DNA from: Persicaria tinctoria
Taxonomy: Eukaryota; Streptophyta; Magnoliopsida; Caryophyllales; Polygonaceae
Assembly (NCBI GenBank): GCA_037127255.1
Contig: JBANSL010000006.1
Location: 86,538,107 to 86,602,106 of the forward strand
Length of the DNA: 64,000 bases
Reading direction: 5' to 3'
The translations under genes and the position numbers were made by a program. The notes beneath the pieces were generated by a model. That model was given only the letters and a program-made list of their open reading frames with translations, was not told where the DNA came from and did not search any database. Below, piece after piece: positions 21,979 through 45,677 of this stretch; the stretch's first letter is position 1; every line of letters starts with the position of its first letter.

Positions 21979-24800
21979 TGTAACACCCCTTCTTAATACA
22001 CTGAAGAGATGTTGCAGCACCAGCAGTTAGGCAGACTTTAATGTCTTTGTAACCGCCTTAGGCTTATAGGGACATGCAACCATGCTCCCATAAGCAAGAT
22101 GATAACATACAATATTAAATCAGCGGAAGACTTAAATAGAAAATAATATTATGAAATAAATGAAGTTACCCAAAACAAAGGGGTCCAAATATAATAACTT
22201 AAATAATGAAATAATAACAGTGGAAATAGTATTCAAATAGTAGCAGCGGAATGACTAAAATAAATCCCATAAATTCTAAAAGTTTGTACCTTAATTCAAA
22301 ACACAATAAAACTGAAAACAATGAAATTCTTTATTCTTCAGCGCTTCAAGACCGTTTACTTAAACCTGTGAATCGACGACTGAGGTGTAGTATGCAGACC
22401 AGGGACCCCAACCGTCCAAAGGAGAAAAATAGGACGGTTAGTCTTTTTACGACTAGCAAGTAGCAGAAAGTAAAATGTTCAAGACTCCGTCTACCACCCA
22501 TTGACCATAAAAGGGTATTGGTGATTGTAGACTAAAACATGAATTAGGAGTAAGTGTTTATGTGGAACCTGACTCATTTGATTAAAATAAAATAAAATAA
22601 CAGGATGATCCAAAAGGACCGAGTGTTTGAATGGGATGCGGATCCGGAGATCCTAGGGAATCATATTCCGAGTACGGAAAGAATATGATATAACGTCACT
22701 GAAAGTGGGTCACCTATTAGTAAGTAATGTACAACGCAATAATAGTAATAACACAATATACACAACATTATCGTTTACTTAGGACAAGTGATACCGGCCT
22801 CGGCCGCATATACTAGGCGGATGACCTACTACCCTTAGGTAGATGTACCCATTCGAGAGATTTGCAATTTCGAAGGGGCATCTCATGAGACGTTTATAGA
22901 GCAAGGTATAACCGAACCTTGACCTGACTTTACCCTTTTTCCATTATTTGAGACACATATCATAATAACAATGATAACAACAACAATAATAATACTAACG
23001 CAAACGGTATAAATACCAATCCACAAATACATCCTAGGTGACCACAAAAGGCATAATGTACACTTTAGATTTATAAAGTGCACGAAATAATATAACTGAC
23101 AAGCATGGATATTCAAAACCACTAATATACCATACTTAACTAGCATGAAGGAACAAAATGGACAAATCATGCTTTTTAGGAAGTTCGGGCATTTAATGTA
23201 ATTTTCTCAAACCATAGGATCAAATTATAATTACCCGAGTTGACATGCTATGTGAGATTAAGGAATTGATAAATAGCAACAAACTGAACTAACTTGCATA
23301 TTTACCACAAACTCATAGCATGGAACTTATAAAGGACATAAAAAGAAATAATTGCGTAAAAGGCACGAAATTTGCAGAAATGCACTGATTGAACCAAACT
23401 ACTTGCCTTAATCCGACGAAATGCTTAATCGTAGTTGAGAAAAATAATTTGATAACAGACCTGAGATTTTACAGAATTAAATAGGGTATTAGTAACTTCT
23501 CAGAAATTACGGAAACGGCACCGTAACTTTTAAAAAGTACAAAACTTACCCTTTCTTTCCCCAAAAGCCAACCCGATTCTGTCTCACAAAATCTCAGGGG
23601 ATAAACAGGTTGTAAACTGTTCCAAAACAGTAGGTAGGTTAGGTTAAACATCGCATACTTATTCGAAACTCGACAAATTGCGATGAATAGAGCGGATCTT
23701 ACCCAAACGGGACTCGAAAACGTCCAATTTTTGAGCTTATGAACCCTTGGATATGGTATGAATCTAAAAGGAATAATTTTGGTCAGATAACAGCCCTTGG
23801 ATTGAAGGAAAGAAAGAAAAACGAACATAAATCACGTTTTTCTTAACTACAGAAACACTGCTCACCAGTCAAGTTCGAGGCTGTGGTGTGATCGCCTCAA
23901 AGAAGGTATGAAGAGAAGAACAGATGGGTTCGACAGAGGGTGTTGCAAGCTTTCTTATGCAGTCGGCGTCGCTGGCTTTCGACCACGGTGCTGGTGGTGG
24001 CAAAGCCCGAAAGTAGGCTTGTCGAACACTGTTCTGCAGCAACTTCCGACGCCGATTTGGACGTCTTTCCGGTGAGCTGCTGCGTCGGGGCTTTCACGGT
24101 GGTTGCCTGGTTGTTGTAGAAGACCAGTGGTCACGGCCTTCAGCCCTGGTGTCGCCGGAATCGCGGTCGAGAGTGATCGGAGTGAGTTGGGGTCTGTGCT
24201 CTTCGGTCTCTGTTTGTTGATTTGTAGAGAATGAATAAGAAAGAGTTATGGAGAGAGGGTTAAATGGAACAGAACTGTGTAACGTCCTCTTCAATTTGCC
24301 CTAATCCGAATCCCCTAAAGATAGAGATTTGATGTTGAAAGATTTGGCCAAAGATCAATAATTATCTCTCGGTTAAAGATAGAATTTGTCAAGAAAATCT
24401 GATTTCCTTCCCGTGTGGCGTGTGCAGCAGCTAGTGAGGAGTTGGCCCGATTCACTTTGGAATGGATTGCAACTTGGGCCGGCCTCACTTTCACACGTAT
24501 TATATATATATATATATACACACACGTATAAGGTATTATGTAAATACACATATATTATATACATAATATATATAACTAGTTACCCACTAATTTACCCATA
24601 AATAATATATAAATATTATTTGTGAAACGTTAATTTATTTAAATAATTTAAATAAATTAATTGCCCACATTTCACATTATAAAATGTGAAGTAACTATTT
24701 TACGAACCGGACACATTAAAATAATAGAAATAAGAAGTAATTTCGACTTTTATTTAATTAAATTCTAAAATTAAATAAACGGAAATACGAGGGTATTTCA
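21979..24800 (-). mobile_element. 2.8-kb solo LTR (gypsy, Del/Tekay-like ends)
   Basis: The block starts TGTAACACCCC and ends GGGTATTTCA on +, that is TGAAATACCC...GGGGTGTTACA on -. It is flanked by an exact 5-bp target duplication CTCCG (21974-21978 and 24801-24805). There is no second copy and no coding region, so it is a solo LTR left after LTR-LTR recombination. Long LTRs ending in GGGGTGTTACA are typical of Del/Tekay-type gypsy elements. It contains a TA/CA microsatellite at 24498-24525. Confidence 0.85.
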
Positions 24801-25058
24801 CTCCGTTTGCTTGCTGGTTGAAGTATGTCCTCTACGGGTAACTCCCCACGAAGAATTGGTACGGGGGTAGCCGTCCCACATTCCATAGGGAGCGAACGGG
24901 GGTGGTTGTGCGGTGTCCCAGAGAGGTTGTTGAGGGACATTCTCGTTGCCACTGCGCAGAGCCTCCTCGTTGGGGGGAATGTTGAGATTGAGGCCGTTGA
25001 TTTCTTCAGCATCGTGGTGATGGTTTCCAAATTCCTCCCCGAATAGGGTGAAATTCAT
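24801..25058 (-). pseudogene. gypsy gag N-terminus
   Basis: Starts MNFTLFGEEFGNHHHDAEEI and continues NGLNLNIPPNEEA and PQQPLWDTAQPP, the same wording and order as the frame starting at 55455 (MNFTLFGEEFRN). Cut at 24801 by the solo LTR; the core resumes below 21979. Confidence 0.7.
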
Positions 25059-25231
25059 GATTCCCTGCAAAATTCGTGAGTGTTTACAAGGGAATAAGCG
25101 CTATATACTAGTTATTATAGACGGGATCTCTTAGGGGAAGACAATACTGATACAAAACAGAATGTGAAAGGAAATTGAAAAAATGCAAAGTAAAAGATGC
25201 ATATCGCTACGCGGAACCTCTCGTCGTGAAA

Positions 25232-25252
25232 GGTTCCCACAAACGGCGCCAA
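25232..25252 (-). other. primer-binding context of the gypsy element
   Basis: On - it reads TTGGCGCCGTTTGTGGGAAC directly after the LTR end at 25253. The downstream CTTTCACGACGAGAGGTTCC also matches the copy at 55320-55340. Confidence 0.55.
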
Positions 25253-26020
25253 TGAAGCGTTTGCGGAATTTCACCTATATTTACTACCGCATTGTGACGA
25301 CAAAAATGACTTGGAATGCCTGCAAGCCTTGACCGGGATGGGTTATGATTAGATTATGTATTTTATTGGTCCAAGCGATGAGGGTGTTATGTTTGGCTCG
25401 CGAGGATTTGAGTCGTTCTGTCGTGGACTTGGGTGGGAGTTAGGTGATGTTCTTATTCCAAGAACGTTCTTCTCCGATCGCAGATCTCAAGAACTCAACT
25501 TCGGGGGTTTTATGTCCGGGGGATGATTAGAGCTCTTATGCTTTCTTTATCTTGAAATTGGATCCCTTGCTTTGAGGTTGGAGGGGGTATTTATAGGGAA
25601 ACCAAGCGAGGAGCTGGCTGGCAACCTCGTGGTTCTATACAAGACACGTGTAACGCATGCCCACACGCTTAGGAGCATAGGCAATCCACGTGGAGCTATA
25701 TAGAGGTGAGGTGCTTGAGCCAGCGAGCTGCTTGCTAGTGTCTTGGAGGATTACGATATGTTTGGAGGATCCACTCTGGTTCTTACCCGTGTTTTAGGCC
25801 GCGAGGGAAACAGGGGTCGTAGTTCTTACGCGTGGTTCAGATCGCGATGGAAACATGGGTCGAGGTTCTTGGGGATGTTGAGTCTGGTCATTTGATTTTG
25901 ATCGGGTACCTTGCTCACGATGAATCTAATGGTGGGACCTTATATCTTTTTGCGTTGGGCGGCCTATTTATGATTTCATACTTGTGTTATTTAATGAGTC
26001 TATTTTTCATGGCATCGTCA
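25253..26020 (-). repeat. 5' LTR of the gypsy remnant (LTR1, 768 bp)
   Basis: On - starts TGACGATGCCATG at 26020 and ends ...GAAATTCCGCAAACGCTTCA at 25253. Homologous throughout to 54539-55300 (762 bp) and to LTR2. Confidence 0.8.
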
Positions 26021-26737
26021 GACGCGATCATGGAATTTCCCCTATACTTATTACCTCAAGGTGACGACAGATGTCCTTTATTACCTGCAAGCCCAATCAG
26101 GGTGGGTGATGATTAGTTTATATGCTATTGATTCAGGCAATGCTTGTGATGTCTTTGGCTCACGATGCGGTAATTACTGTTTAATTATCGTCTCTAGAGG
26201 AAATACTTCAGATGATGTTCTTACTCAAGACGCGTTCTTCTCCGATCAAAGACCTTACGAACTCAACTCCGAGGGTTTTAGGTCAAGGAGAACTGCAAAG
26301 CTCTTCTTATTCTCTCTTGAATCGGGTCCTCTCCTTGAAGGCTCAAGGGGTATTTATAGGAAGGCTAAGCGAGTAGACTGGTGACCTCGTGGACTAACAG
26401 GGGACACGTGTAATGCATACCCTCATGGAAAGGGTCGGGCATTTACATGTGGCAGCGTTAGTGGAGAGGTGATTGGCAAGCGAGCTGCTCGTCTTTGCCC
26501 TAAAGGGCGAGAGGTTTGTGGGCCCGGTTTGTCATGACCTCATGCTTACAAACACCAGGACACTGATCGCGATGTTCATAGGTTGTTCTACTTAGGGAAG
26601 TGAGTTTGATTATGGTCTGGGTAGGCGTACGGCTCGCGATGCGCTCTGTAGCGTGCAAGATGTCCTTTGCGTTGAGTGACCCATTTATGACGTCATATTC
26701 TTGTTAATTAACAGGGCTATTTTCTAGGGCATCGTCA
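26021..26737 (-). repeat. second abutting LTR (LTR2, 717 bp)
   Basis: On - starts TGACGATGCCCTAG at 26737 and ends ...CATGATCGCGTC at 26021, directly against the start of LTR1 with no internal sequence. The last one or two terminal bases are lost or shared at the junction. Confidence 0.75.
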
Positions 26738-27913
26738 GGTATCTCACCCAATTTAGGTAAGCATCTTTGACCATTTGAATTCAAGTGCATAAGGCATGGG
26801 TGAGGGGCGGAACTGGGTTGGTTAGGATGCGGCGAGAATCGTCAATCCCGTCATGCAAGTGTCAAATCCCGACGTTAGTCTTGAAAATTAGTTTCCCACG
26901 TTAGTTGCCCAATTTCCGCTCTCTTGCTCAATTAGATTCTTGAAAATCTAAGGATAAATATCACCATGCCAAGTTAGTTTTCAAAATTTTATTTTAGGTC
27001 GGAAATCCGTTCTTTGAGTTTTAAATTCAAATTACGAGTTTTTTTTTCCAGGAATTATCAGATTTAAATTCATTTTTAATTTTCTTTATCCGAAAATTAG
27101 GATTTGAAAATCCGAGCCTTTACATCTTTAGCTATATAGGGTTTATACATTTAAACATAAGGCATCTTTTTACATCAATTTAAGTTGTAACATGATGCGT
27201 AACAGTGTAATATATAGAGGATCTGAACTCAGTTTTCTTAAACAAAAAACTATAAGGTTTCATTTCCTTGCCTTCAATTAGGACATATGTTAGAAGAACC
27301 GTGGAAGCGGCCGGTTTAGTATTATTTGTTAAATTTAGGTATCGATCGCCTCAACAAATGAGTACTTCCTTATCATAACCAAAGATTTCTAACAACATGA
27401 TAAGAACCATGAACAATATAGTAGTAGAAAATTGACGTGTCGAACATTTTATTTAAGACTTTAAACTTGGTAGAAAATATTATGAAAAACTCGAACACGG
27501 TTCGAGAAAAGAACTAGTTCAATTGAATTCGAAATTCTTGAATTTGGTAAATAAAGAGCGGTCATTCGGAATTCGAATCGTGGACCTTTGAGTACTACCC
27601 GTAAGTCCTTCTCGGTTGAACCATTCCGGAATGGTTATTGAATTCGAAATCCACCGATGAAATTCAATATTCATAGGGCATATTTGTGGGACAAATCAAG
27701 AGTCCCATTATTATGATTTTAATATATGGATTAACATACCCTAATAATTGAATGAAGGTTGAAGACCTAAGAACGACACCGTTTGGTGGAGGTGGAGATT
27801 GGGAAAGGAAGAAGAAAACAGCGGGGGAGGGATAAAGAAGAAGAGAAGGCGAGGAAGCGGGTATGTGAAGTGAGAATCGGGAAAGAGCACAAACCCTTTT
27901 AATTCTTCTGTTG
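26738..27913 (+). promoter_or_regulatory. intergenic region and probable promoter/5' UTR of the CK2 alpha gene
   Basis: No gene is readable. It is AT-rich to about 27760. The last 150 bases before the ATG are strongly purine-rich on + (GAAGAAGAGAAGGCGAGGAA and similar), as often seen in plant 5' leaders. No TATA box could be assigned with confidence. Confidence 0.35.
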
Positions 27914-38540
<10,627 letters not shown>

Positions 38541-39998
38541 TAGATGAATAGCCCAATGGCTTGCCTGAGAAGAAGTGATTGTCCTTCTTGCAAGTTGGGT
38601 CTATTTACTGCGCTTTGACTATCATTGTGGGGCTCCTTCCAACATATTATTCTGCAAAATGTGGATCTGATGCTTTGCGTTTTTCAGGTCACTGATTTGC
38701 AAAGTCGGTTCTTTAGGCATCTCTACTAGATAATTTAACGCAACTTTAATATTTGATGCCCTCTCTTTCCAACTTGCCTTTGCTCGTCTTTCAGTGTTCT
38801 CATTTTTCGAGGTTAACACTTCCAAATTTCAGAGCTTTCTTCCATCTCTGCAATGTTCAGCTGTACATGTGACCACACATGTAGTTGGATAAGATTGGAA
38901 TTTACAAGTGAGGCTGGCTCGCTTATTGTGTACTTTTTTTTAAATGTAGCAGCCCCCCCCCCCCCCAAATTCTTGGCGTCAGTAAGCCTCTGACCTGTTT
39001 GGTGTCAGTCGGCCTCCTTGGTCGTTAGTAATGCCAAGTGTCTTGATAAAACCCAAATAGTTGAAGGTTCTCCATATCCAGTGTGGGAAATGGGGATGCC
39101 TTACTACTTGTTAGCTTTTCCGGACAAAAAAAAAGAAGAAAGGTGCAAGAGAATATTGATATCTTTGGTGTTGAGGGGATATGTTGTTTGGTACTAGCAG
39201 TATGGAATCGGTTGTTGGAATGTTGGGTTCCTTGGTGTTGAGTGGATATGTTGGGTGGTATTGGTGGTGATGAAATTGGGGGTTTGTAGGATGGGTTGTC
39301 GATGCAATGTGTTTTTTTTTTTTTGGAAAATGAAATTATTTGAAATCCCAGACAATATAAGAAATCTGGAAAGTCGAGAAGCCAAAGGGAATCAGTTGAT
39401 TACAAAAAGAAAAACCCGAATACAAAGATATCAGCAAAGAAGACATGCAGATAGTCAGTTGAAGAACACTGAGTGAAGACTGTAAATGTTGATTCCATGT
39501 ATGTGCATCCAAGTTAATAAGATCTTTCCGGATTTAGGTTTTTTTTGGGGCTAGTTTCATAAAAAAGGTGTCATACTGAGTTGTTGAAAGAAAAATGCAA
39601 CACAAATTTTGTTCTGACAAAACGCAACTATTGTGAGTTTGTTCTTGCGAGTTTGTTCCAGTATTTGCCTCCCATATTGGCAATGGGTGAGTTTTCGTGA
39701 TCGAGTAGTCGATAGGGCATCACTTAGTCCTTGCCCAAATACAAATGTAAGTAGTCAACACTCCATAGACATGTTCTTGCTAGTTGCACCAGTTGATAAT
39801 CAATCCTTCCATCATCATGCCTTTTATCTTTCTCTCTTTTAAATAGGCTGCATATTTCCCTACCTCTAGTCTTCGGTTTGAATGAGAAACATAACACACC
39901 CTTGATCATGTAAGAAATGCTAAAAATGAATATGTATAATAGATTTTCTAACATATCATTCAATTGTGATTGACCAATATATTTCTAGTTAAATAAAT
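38541..39998 (+). other. 3' UTR and downstream region of CK2 alpha, no gene
   Basis: The first few hundred bases are probably 3' UTR. A C tract lies at about 38950-38966. An imperfect repeat of TTGGTGTTGAG(G/T)GGATATGTTG occurs near 39164 and 39231. A T run at 39307-39324 is followed by sequence that might be a reversed retroelement tail. None of the frames is convincing. Confidence 0.4.
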
Positions 39999-40127
39999 GG
40001 GCAAAATGCATGAAATCACCCTTTATTCAACATTTTTTTTTGTTTTTTGTTATTTTTTGTTTTTTTTTACAGTGGGCAAACATTAGGATGATTCTGTTTA
40101 GGGGAACATAACACACCCTTGATCATC

Positions 40128-43100
40128 CTAACGGATGATGTTACAAAGATCCCTGTTCAAAGGGAGTGTAGACAACTTACAGATTATTCTACTCTTAACA
40201 ATAAAATCTGCTACTCTATTTGCTTCTCTATAACAATGCTTAAACTCAATGTGATCAAAAGAGCTAGACAGAAGCTTGATTTCTTCAATTTGACGCAGGA
40301 TCTCCCAATTGATTGGTGTCGAGCTAGTAATTGCTTTAACTGCTTCTAAGTTGTCACATTCAATTATGACTTTCTTGAGACTTCTCTCAATCGCTATCTG
40401 CATACCTGTGGAAATAGCTAGGACCTCGGCTTGGAGAACTGAACTCTGCATTATCTCCTGGTGAAAAATATCAATAATATGACCATTGGAGTCCCTGATG
40501 ACCCCTCCCACATAACACTGGCCAGTGGGGCGCACTGAGCCATCAACGTTTATTTTAACTACTGTATTTGGTGGTTTGTTCCATTTTGCTTTTTGATGTT
40601 TTTTTAGGGGTCGTCTTAGTTATCTCTTCATTTGTCCTATCCCAGTTTGTAATATCATTTAAAATTCTTTGTACTAGGTTGGATGGTTTATCTAATTTAA
40701 TTTTGTTAAAAATGATGTTATTCCTAGTTTCCCATATTACTTGCCAAATGAAACGGAGTTCTTCAAAATTTGTATTTTGATTTCTTAGTAGCATGATATC
40801 ATCAATATAGAGATTCCGTCTTCGGAGCTGTATAAAAGATTTGTTGGTTAGTTGTTCATAAGTTCTAATTATTGATCTTGTTACTTGACAATTCAAGGAG
40901 AGGCGATGAGAGTCTTCCTCCTCAGTGTTACAAAGGCAGCATTGAGATGACACTTTACTAAAATATTTATTAAGTCTACATTTTGTTGCAAGGCCATCCA
41001 CAGCTATTTTCCAAATAAGGTTCTTTAATCTTGGTGGGATATTGAGCTTCCAAATCCACTTATAGTCACAGTCATCTTGTTCTGTTTTTTTAATTATTTG
41101 ATATGCCGTCTTGGTGGTGAAGTTACCTTTCGAATTAGGTTTCCAGATCAGCCTATCTCTAGGCCTCCATTCTGGTATCTTGATTTGTAGAATTTTGTCG
41201 GCTATGTGTTGGGGGAATAGTTGCATAAGGAGAGTGATATTCCAGTTGGATTGGTTTATAATTAAATCAGAGACTTTTAGGTATCTATTTTGGTCATTTT
41301 TGTAAGGAGTTAAATCATGGTCAATAAGCCATGGGTTATCTCAGACATTGATTGTTTCCCCATTTCCAACGAGCCTTAATAATCCTTTGTGGAAACTATC
41401 TCGTAAATTTAGGAGCTTACCAAATTGCCAAGAAGTGTTTTGTGAGGATCTATGTTGAATAGTTTCAGTTTGAAGATATTTTTCTTTTATGAGTTTAGCC
41501 CAGATATTTTCTTGGTTTGAGTAAAGCTTCCAAAGTAGCTTCATCTGTAAGCTAATGTTCATCTCTTCAGCCGTTTTGAAGCCAAGACCACCTTCACTTT
41601 TTGGTTTACAAATTTTATCCAAGCTAATAAGGGGGTTATAACGTTGAGAGGATAATTTGTTCCAGAAAAAGTTCTTATTAATTTGATCTATTTGGTTAAG
41701 AACCCATTTTGGGAGCATAAAATTTTGCATAAGGTAATTAGTTTTAGAACTCAGATTTGCCTGTATAAGTATAGCTCTCCCTGCTTGAGAAAGAGATGAA
41801 GCTTTCCATTTCGATAATTGTTTTTTGAGGTTATCAATAGCTTCTTCAAAGACCCAATTTTTAACCCTTCCACTAATGATGGGGATGCCTAAATATTTTT
41901 CCATAGCTTTTGAGAGTGGGATCCTCATCTCTTGAGTGAGGCTTTTGGCAAGGTTGGAGCTAACATTCTCCGAGACTTGTAGTGAACTTTTGTTGAAGTT
42001 TATGACTAGTCCCGATAAGTTGGAGAAGTTATTTAAGGTGTTCTGAATGGTATGCAGACTCTTAAAAGAGGCTTCTGCGAAAATGAGAGTGTCATCAGCA
42101 AAGGTTAAGAAGGGAATTGGAGTACCATTTTTCGTGATCTTTATACCAATCAAGGCATCATCCAACTGGGCTTCCGAATGAAACTCTCGAGCCAGATTTT
42201 CCCTGACCAACACAAAGATATATGGCACTAGGGGGTCCCCTTGTCTGATTCCTCTATTTGGTTTGAACGGTTTTCCCGGGCAATTATTGACCAGAACCGA
42301 GAAAGTAGTAGTGGTTATACATGCCATGACCCATTTGACCCATGTAGGATGGATACCAAATTTGATCAAGGTTGCTTCAATGAAGTTCCAATTTATCTTG
42401 TCATACGCTTTTTCCATATCTAGCTTTAGAGTCATCCAACCCTTTTTACCTCTTTTTCTATGAAAGCTATGAAAGATCTCAGGTGCTATTAGGGTGTTGT
42501 CTTGAATAGATCTTCCTTCCACAAAAGCCCCTTGAAAAGGACTAATGATCCTAGGAAGTATTGGTTTGAGCTTATTAGCCAGAATTTTTGTTATAATTTT
42601 ATAGATCGTGTTGCAAAGACTAATGGGCTTGAAGTGATTTATGTTTTTTGGGTTATCTATTTTGGGCACAAGAGCTATAAAAGTTTGGTTAATTTCTCCT
42701 AGGAGAGTTCCAGAGTGGAAGAAGGCTTTTATTGCTTTACAGAGAGATGGCCCTTCAATGTTCCAGTACTGAGTGTAAAATTCAGGGGGATAGCCATCTG
42801 GACCTGGAGTTTTATCCGAAGCCATTTCTTCCACCGTGTGCTTTATCTCTAAATTTGTTGGGGGTCTAATTAAGTTGGAGTTTTCTGTTTGGGTGATCTG
42901 AGGTTGGATATTTAAGATTTGATTTGGATGAATTTTGTTTGTTTGATGGCTTATAAATCTGTCAGCCATTTCCTTAGTTATTTGCTCAGAAATTTCCGTC
43001 GGATCTTTAAGGGTAATTCCTTCCTTTGTGTCAAAAGAGGAGGTAGTTTTCCTGAAATTTTTAATTTTAACAGAAGTTTGATAGTATTTAGTATTTTTGT

Positions 43101-44183
43101 CAGCTAGATTCAGATGTTTGATTTTTGCTCTCTGTTTCAAGAATTTGTGATTGTAGTCTAGTAATTGATATTTCTTATTTTCTAGTCTTACTAGTTTTGC
43201 TCTAACAGCTGTTGTAATGTTACCCCAAGGTAGATTCAATTGAAGTTCAAAGATGTCTTTGTCGATTTTGATTAGTTGTTTAAGAATAGTATTAGATTGG
43301 GATTTGCACCAATTTTTTGTATTGTTTTTTAGGAGTTTTTGTTTTTGCATAAACTTATAAGCAAAGGAGCCAGAGAAGAAGTTTTATCCAGACCCTTTCC
43401 ACCATAGTTTTGTAGAAGGGATTCGAGGTCCAGGCCATATCAAATCTGAAAGGAGCTCCCTTGTTTTTTGAATGGTCACCAATATTGAAAGTTATCGGGC
43501 ATTGATCTGAACTCGAGAAGGGATGGTGCTGAAATCTAATATCTTTGAATCTGAGAGCTAAATCTTGATGGATTAAAACTCTGTCAAGGCGTTCATAGGT
43601 GTTTAAGTTAGGATTACTATTGTTATTTTCCTCCAGGTAAAGGGGGAACCAAGGAAAGGGACAGTATGGAGATTAAGCTCAGACTTGATGTGATTTAGTC
43701 TACGAAACCTTGCAAGAGTAGGAGTGACTCCACCCACTTTCTCAGTATCGTTTTCTATATCATTCATATCTCCTAAGATGATATCCGGTAGAGTTTGGGA
43801 TTGGATAGATCTCATGGTGTGGTTCTAAAAGATATTTTTTTCATTTTCTTTTACTTGAGCATAAATAAACAACATTATCAATTCATACATATCAATGGAA
43901 AGTTTGAAGGTGATGCTTTTCTCATTCTGATCCAAAATTGAGGCTCCATCGAGATGTTTTTTTTTAAAAGTACCCATAAGCCACCACTGTACCCATTGGA
44001 TTTGATACAAATGGCTTTATGGAAACCTGCACTTTTGAGATGTGTTTCCGAGGGAGCTTCTGTTGATTTTGTTTCAGCTAAGGCAAGGATGTCTAGCTTA
44101 TTTCCTTGTCTTAGGAGGTTGATTTCTTGCCAGAAGAGGGGTCTTTTTGAACCCCTAACATTCCAGTATCCAACATTAATCAT
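40128..44183 (-). pseudogene. LINE ORF2: endonuclease, RT, zf-RVT, RNase H
   Basis: Starts MINVGYWNVRGSKRPLFWQE at 44183. Endonuclease blocks: LALAETKS, ILGDMNDIEND (43770), SDQCPI (about 43505). The RT frame is open for 669 codons (43350-41341) with PGPDGYPPEFYTQYW, LVPKIDNPKNINHFKPISLC, RQGDPLVPYIFVL and the catalytic FADDTLIFAEAS. A single TGA (expected TGG) at 41338 separates it from the zinc-binding region (41226-40555: WIWKLNIPPRLKNLIWKIA, CCLCNTEEEDSHRLSLNC). After one frameshift comes RNase H (40535-40128: VGGVIRDSNGHI, ECDNLEAVKAI, REANRVADF). Two or three further shifts lie in the endonuclease. Inactive, but close to intact. Confidence 0.88.
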
Positions 44184-45677
44184 AAAACACTTCTTCTAAA
44201 TCTGGCTTGTGGCTTGTAAGGGCTTAATTGATAATTCTAATGGGGTATGGGATTTTTCACTAACTCAGTGTTGAAGGTTAAAATCTTCCACTGGACTTTT
44301 CTGTTTTTTAAAGAAGAGTTGCTATCCTTGTGGAAATATGGTTTCCTTATATGATTTGATTCCATCATCAATAGGGAAGACAGAATAGAGGAATATGGAT
44401 TTCTTAGACGGGGCCTTGGATATTTTAAAGTTGTGTTTGAAGAATTTAAGTTTTGAGTGTTATAGTAAGTGTTGGGAGTAAGGTTGGAATGCAGCCAAGG
44501 CTGCAAAGTTTTAAGGCAGCTAACCACCATGAAAGCTACCAGAAGCTCTTTGGGGTTGAGCCTAAGAATTGATAGAGGAGAGGAGAGGAAGTTAATAGAG
44601 AACATGCATGTAGATAGTAAATAGGCAAGGGGAGTGCCAGCCTCCCAATCCAGACTAGGCCATACATGAGGGATTGTACTCGGAGCAGAGGCAAGTAGAG
44701 TATCTACAACATCCAAGTCCACCCCAAGCCACACAGTGAGGACATTCGAGCCACTCCAGAGCATATGCCTCTAGCTCCACAACAAGATCCCGGCGCTCCA
44801 AGGGAGACAATCATCATATAAGAAACCACATATGTGAAATAAGTTAGAGTTAGATTTAGAAGACAAATTAACTTCCTTAGGCCCTCTACAGTACCTATAA
44901 GACAGAGTAATAATATCTTCAAGATTGGAGTTCTCATTTAATCTGAACTTAACAGTTAACATATGAACAAGGTTAATCACATTAGTGTAGATGATGTGGT
45001 GTCCACTGCACCAATGGAAATTGTTCCATCCTTGTAAGATTGCAAACATGGTGTGATAGTCTTGAGTATTGTGATTAGAATTCACTAGAAAAAGGATGCT
45101 ATTATAAACAATTGTATTAAGATGAGCCAGATTAGAGTTATTATAAGGGTGAAAAGTAAGGTTGGATTGCAACCAAAGCTGCAGGGGTTTGGGATAGCAT
45201 ACCACCACAAAAGCATACAAGGTCACTGTGGGGATCAGCTTAAGGATTAACCACAAAAAGAAAGGGGGACAGACCTGTACAATTTGGCATAAAGGAAGCA
45301 AACCCACAGGCAATAAGGACCATCTCAAGTCAGACGGTTGAATCACCATAGATCCGAGTCTCAGTGATCCAAGAACACCAGAATAACGAGTAGCAAAGCA
45401 GAAATATAAGATCAAAATTACAAAGGGAAAACCAAACAAATGATAAAGGATTAAACATAACATTAATGGTATGATAATGGGCACCCCCAGCGACGCTTGA
45501 AAACAGTAGGAGATACCCTAAATTAGAGCGAAGACAAAGTCTAAGAAGATCATCATAGGGCCAGATTACATCATTAAAGTAGCAGGGAGGGTGGTTGTTA
45601 CAACTCTGGCCATTGTTATTTAGGTGAGCTTTAGTCAGCTCAGCAACCACACCAAGAGCACGAGGGTCAATCATGAT
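44184..45677 (-). repeat. LINE inter-ORF spacer with diverged direct repeats
   Basis: A 1.5-kb spacer separates ORF1 from ORF2, longer than usual in plant L1 elements. Two segments about 0.68 kb apart (about 44475-44600 and 45150-45270) are related: on - they read LKTLQPWLHSNLTP and PKPLQLWLQSNLTF in otherwise similar context. The frames here (for example 45484-44771) are hydrophobic and match no protein I know. Most likely repeated non-coding monomers, possibly promoter-like. Confidence 0.45.

Larger units (their letters stand above)
21405..26737 (-). mobile_element. Tat-type gypsy element remnant with two abutting LTRs
   Basis: Read on -, the order is LTR (26737-26021), LTR (26020-25253), primer-binding context (25252), gag N-terminus (25058-24801), solo-LTR insertion, gag core (21978-21405), then truncation against the POLD3 copy. 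LTRs and gag are homologous to the element at 54539-58812. No protease or pol is left. Confidence 0.75.

Noticed and set aside
23469..24294. Frames inside the 2.8-kb solo LTR as a host gene
   Set aside because: The whole block is bounded by TG/CA ends and an exact 5-bp duplication; frames are short and unrecognised.
44237..45484. 175- and 237-codon hydrophobic frames as membrane proteins
   Set aside because: They lie wholly inside the LINE between ORF1 and ORF2 and are related to each other as repeats; no start context or family match.
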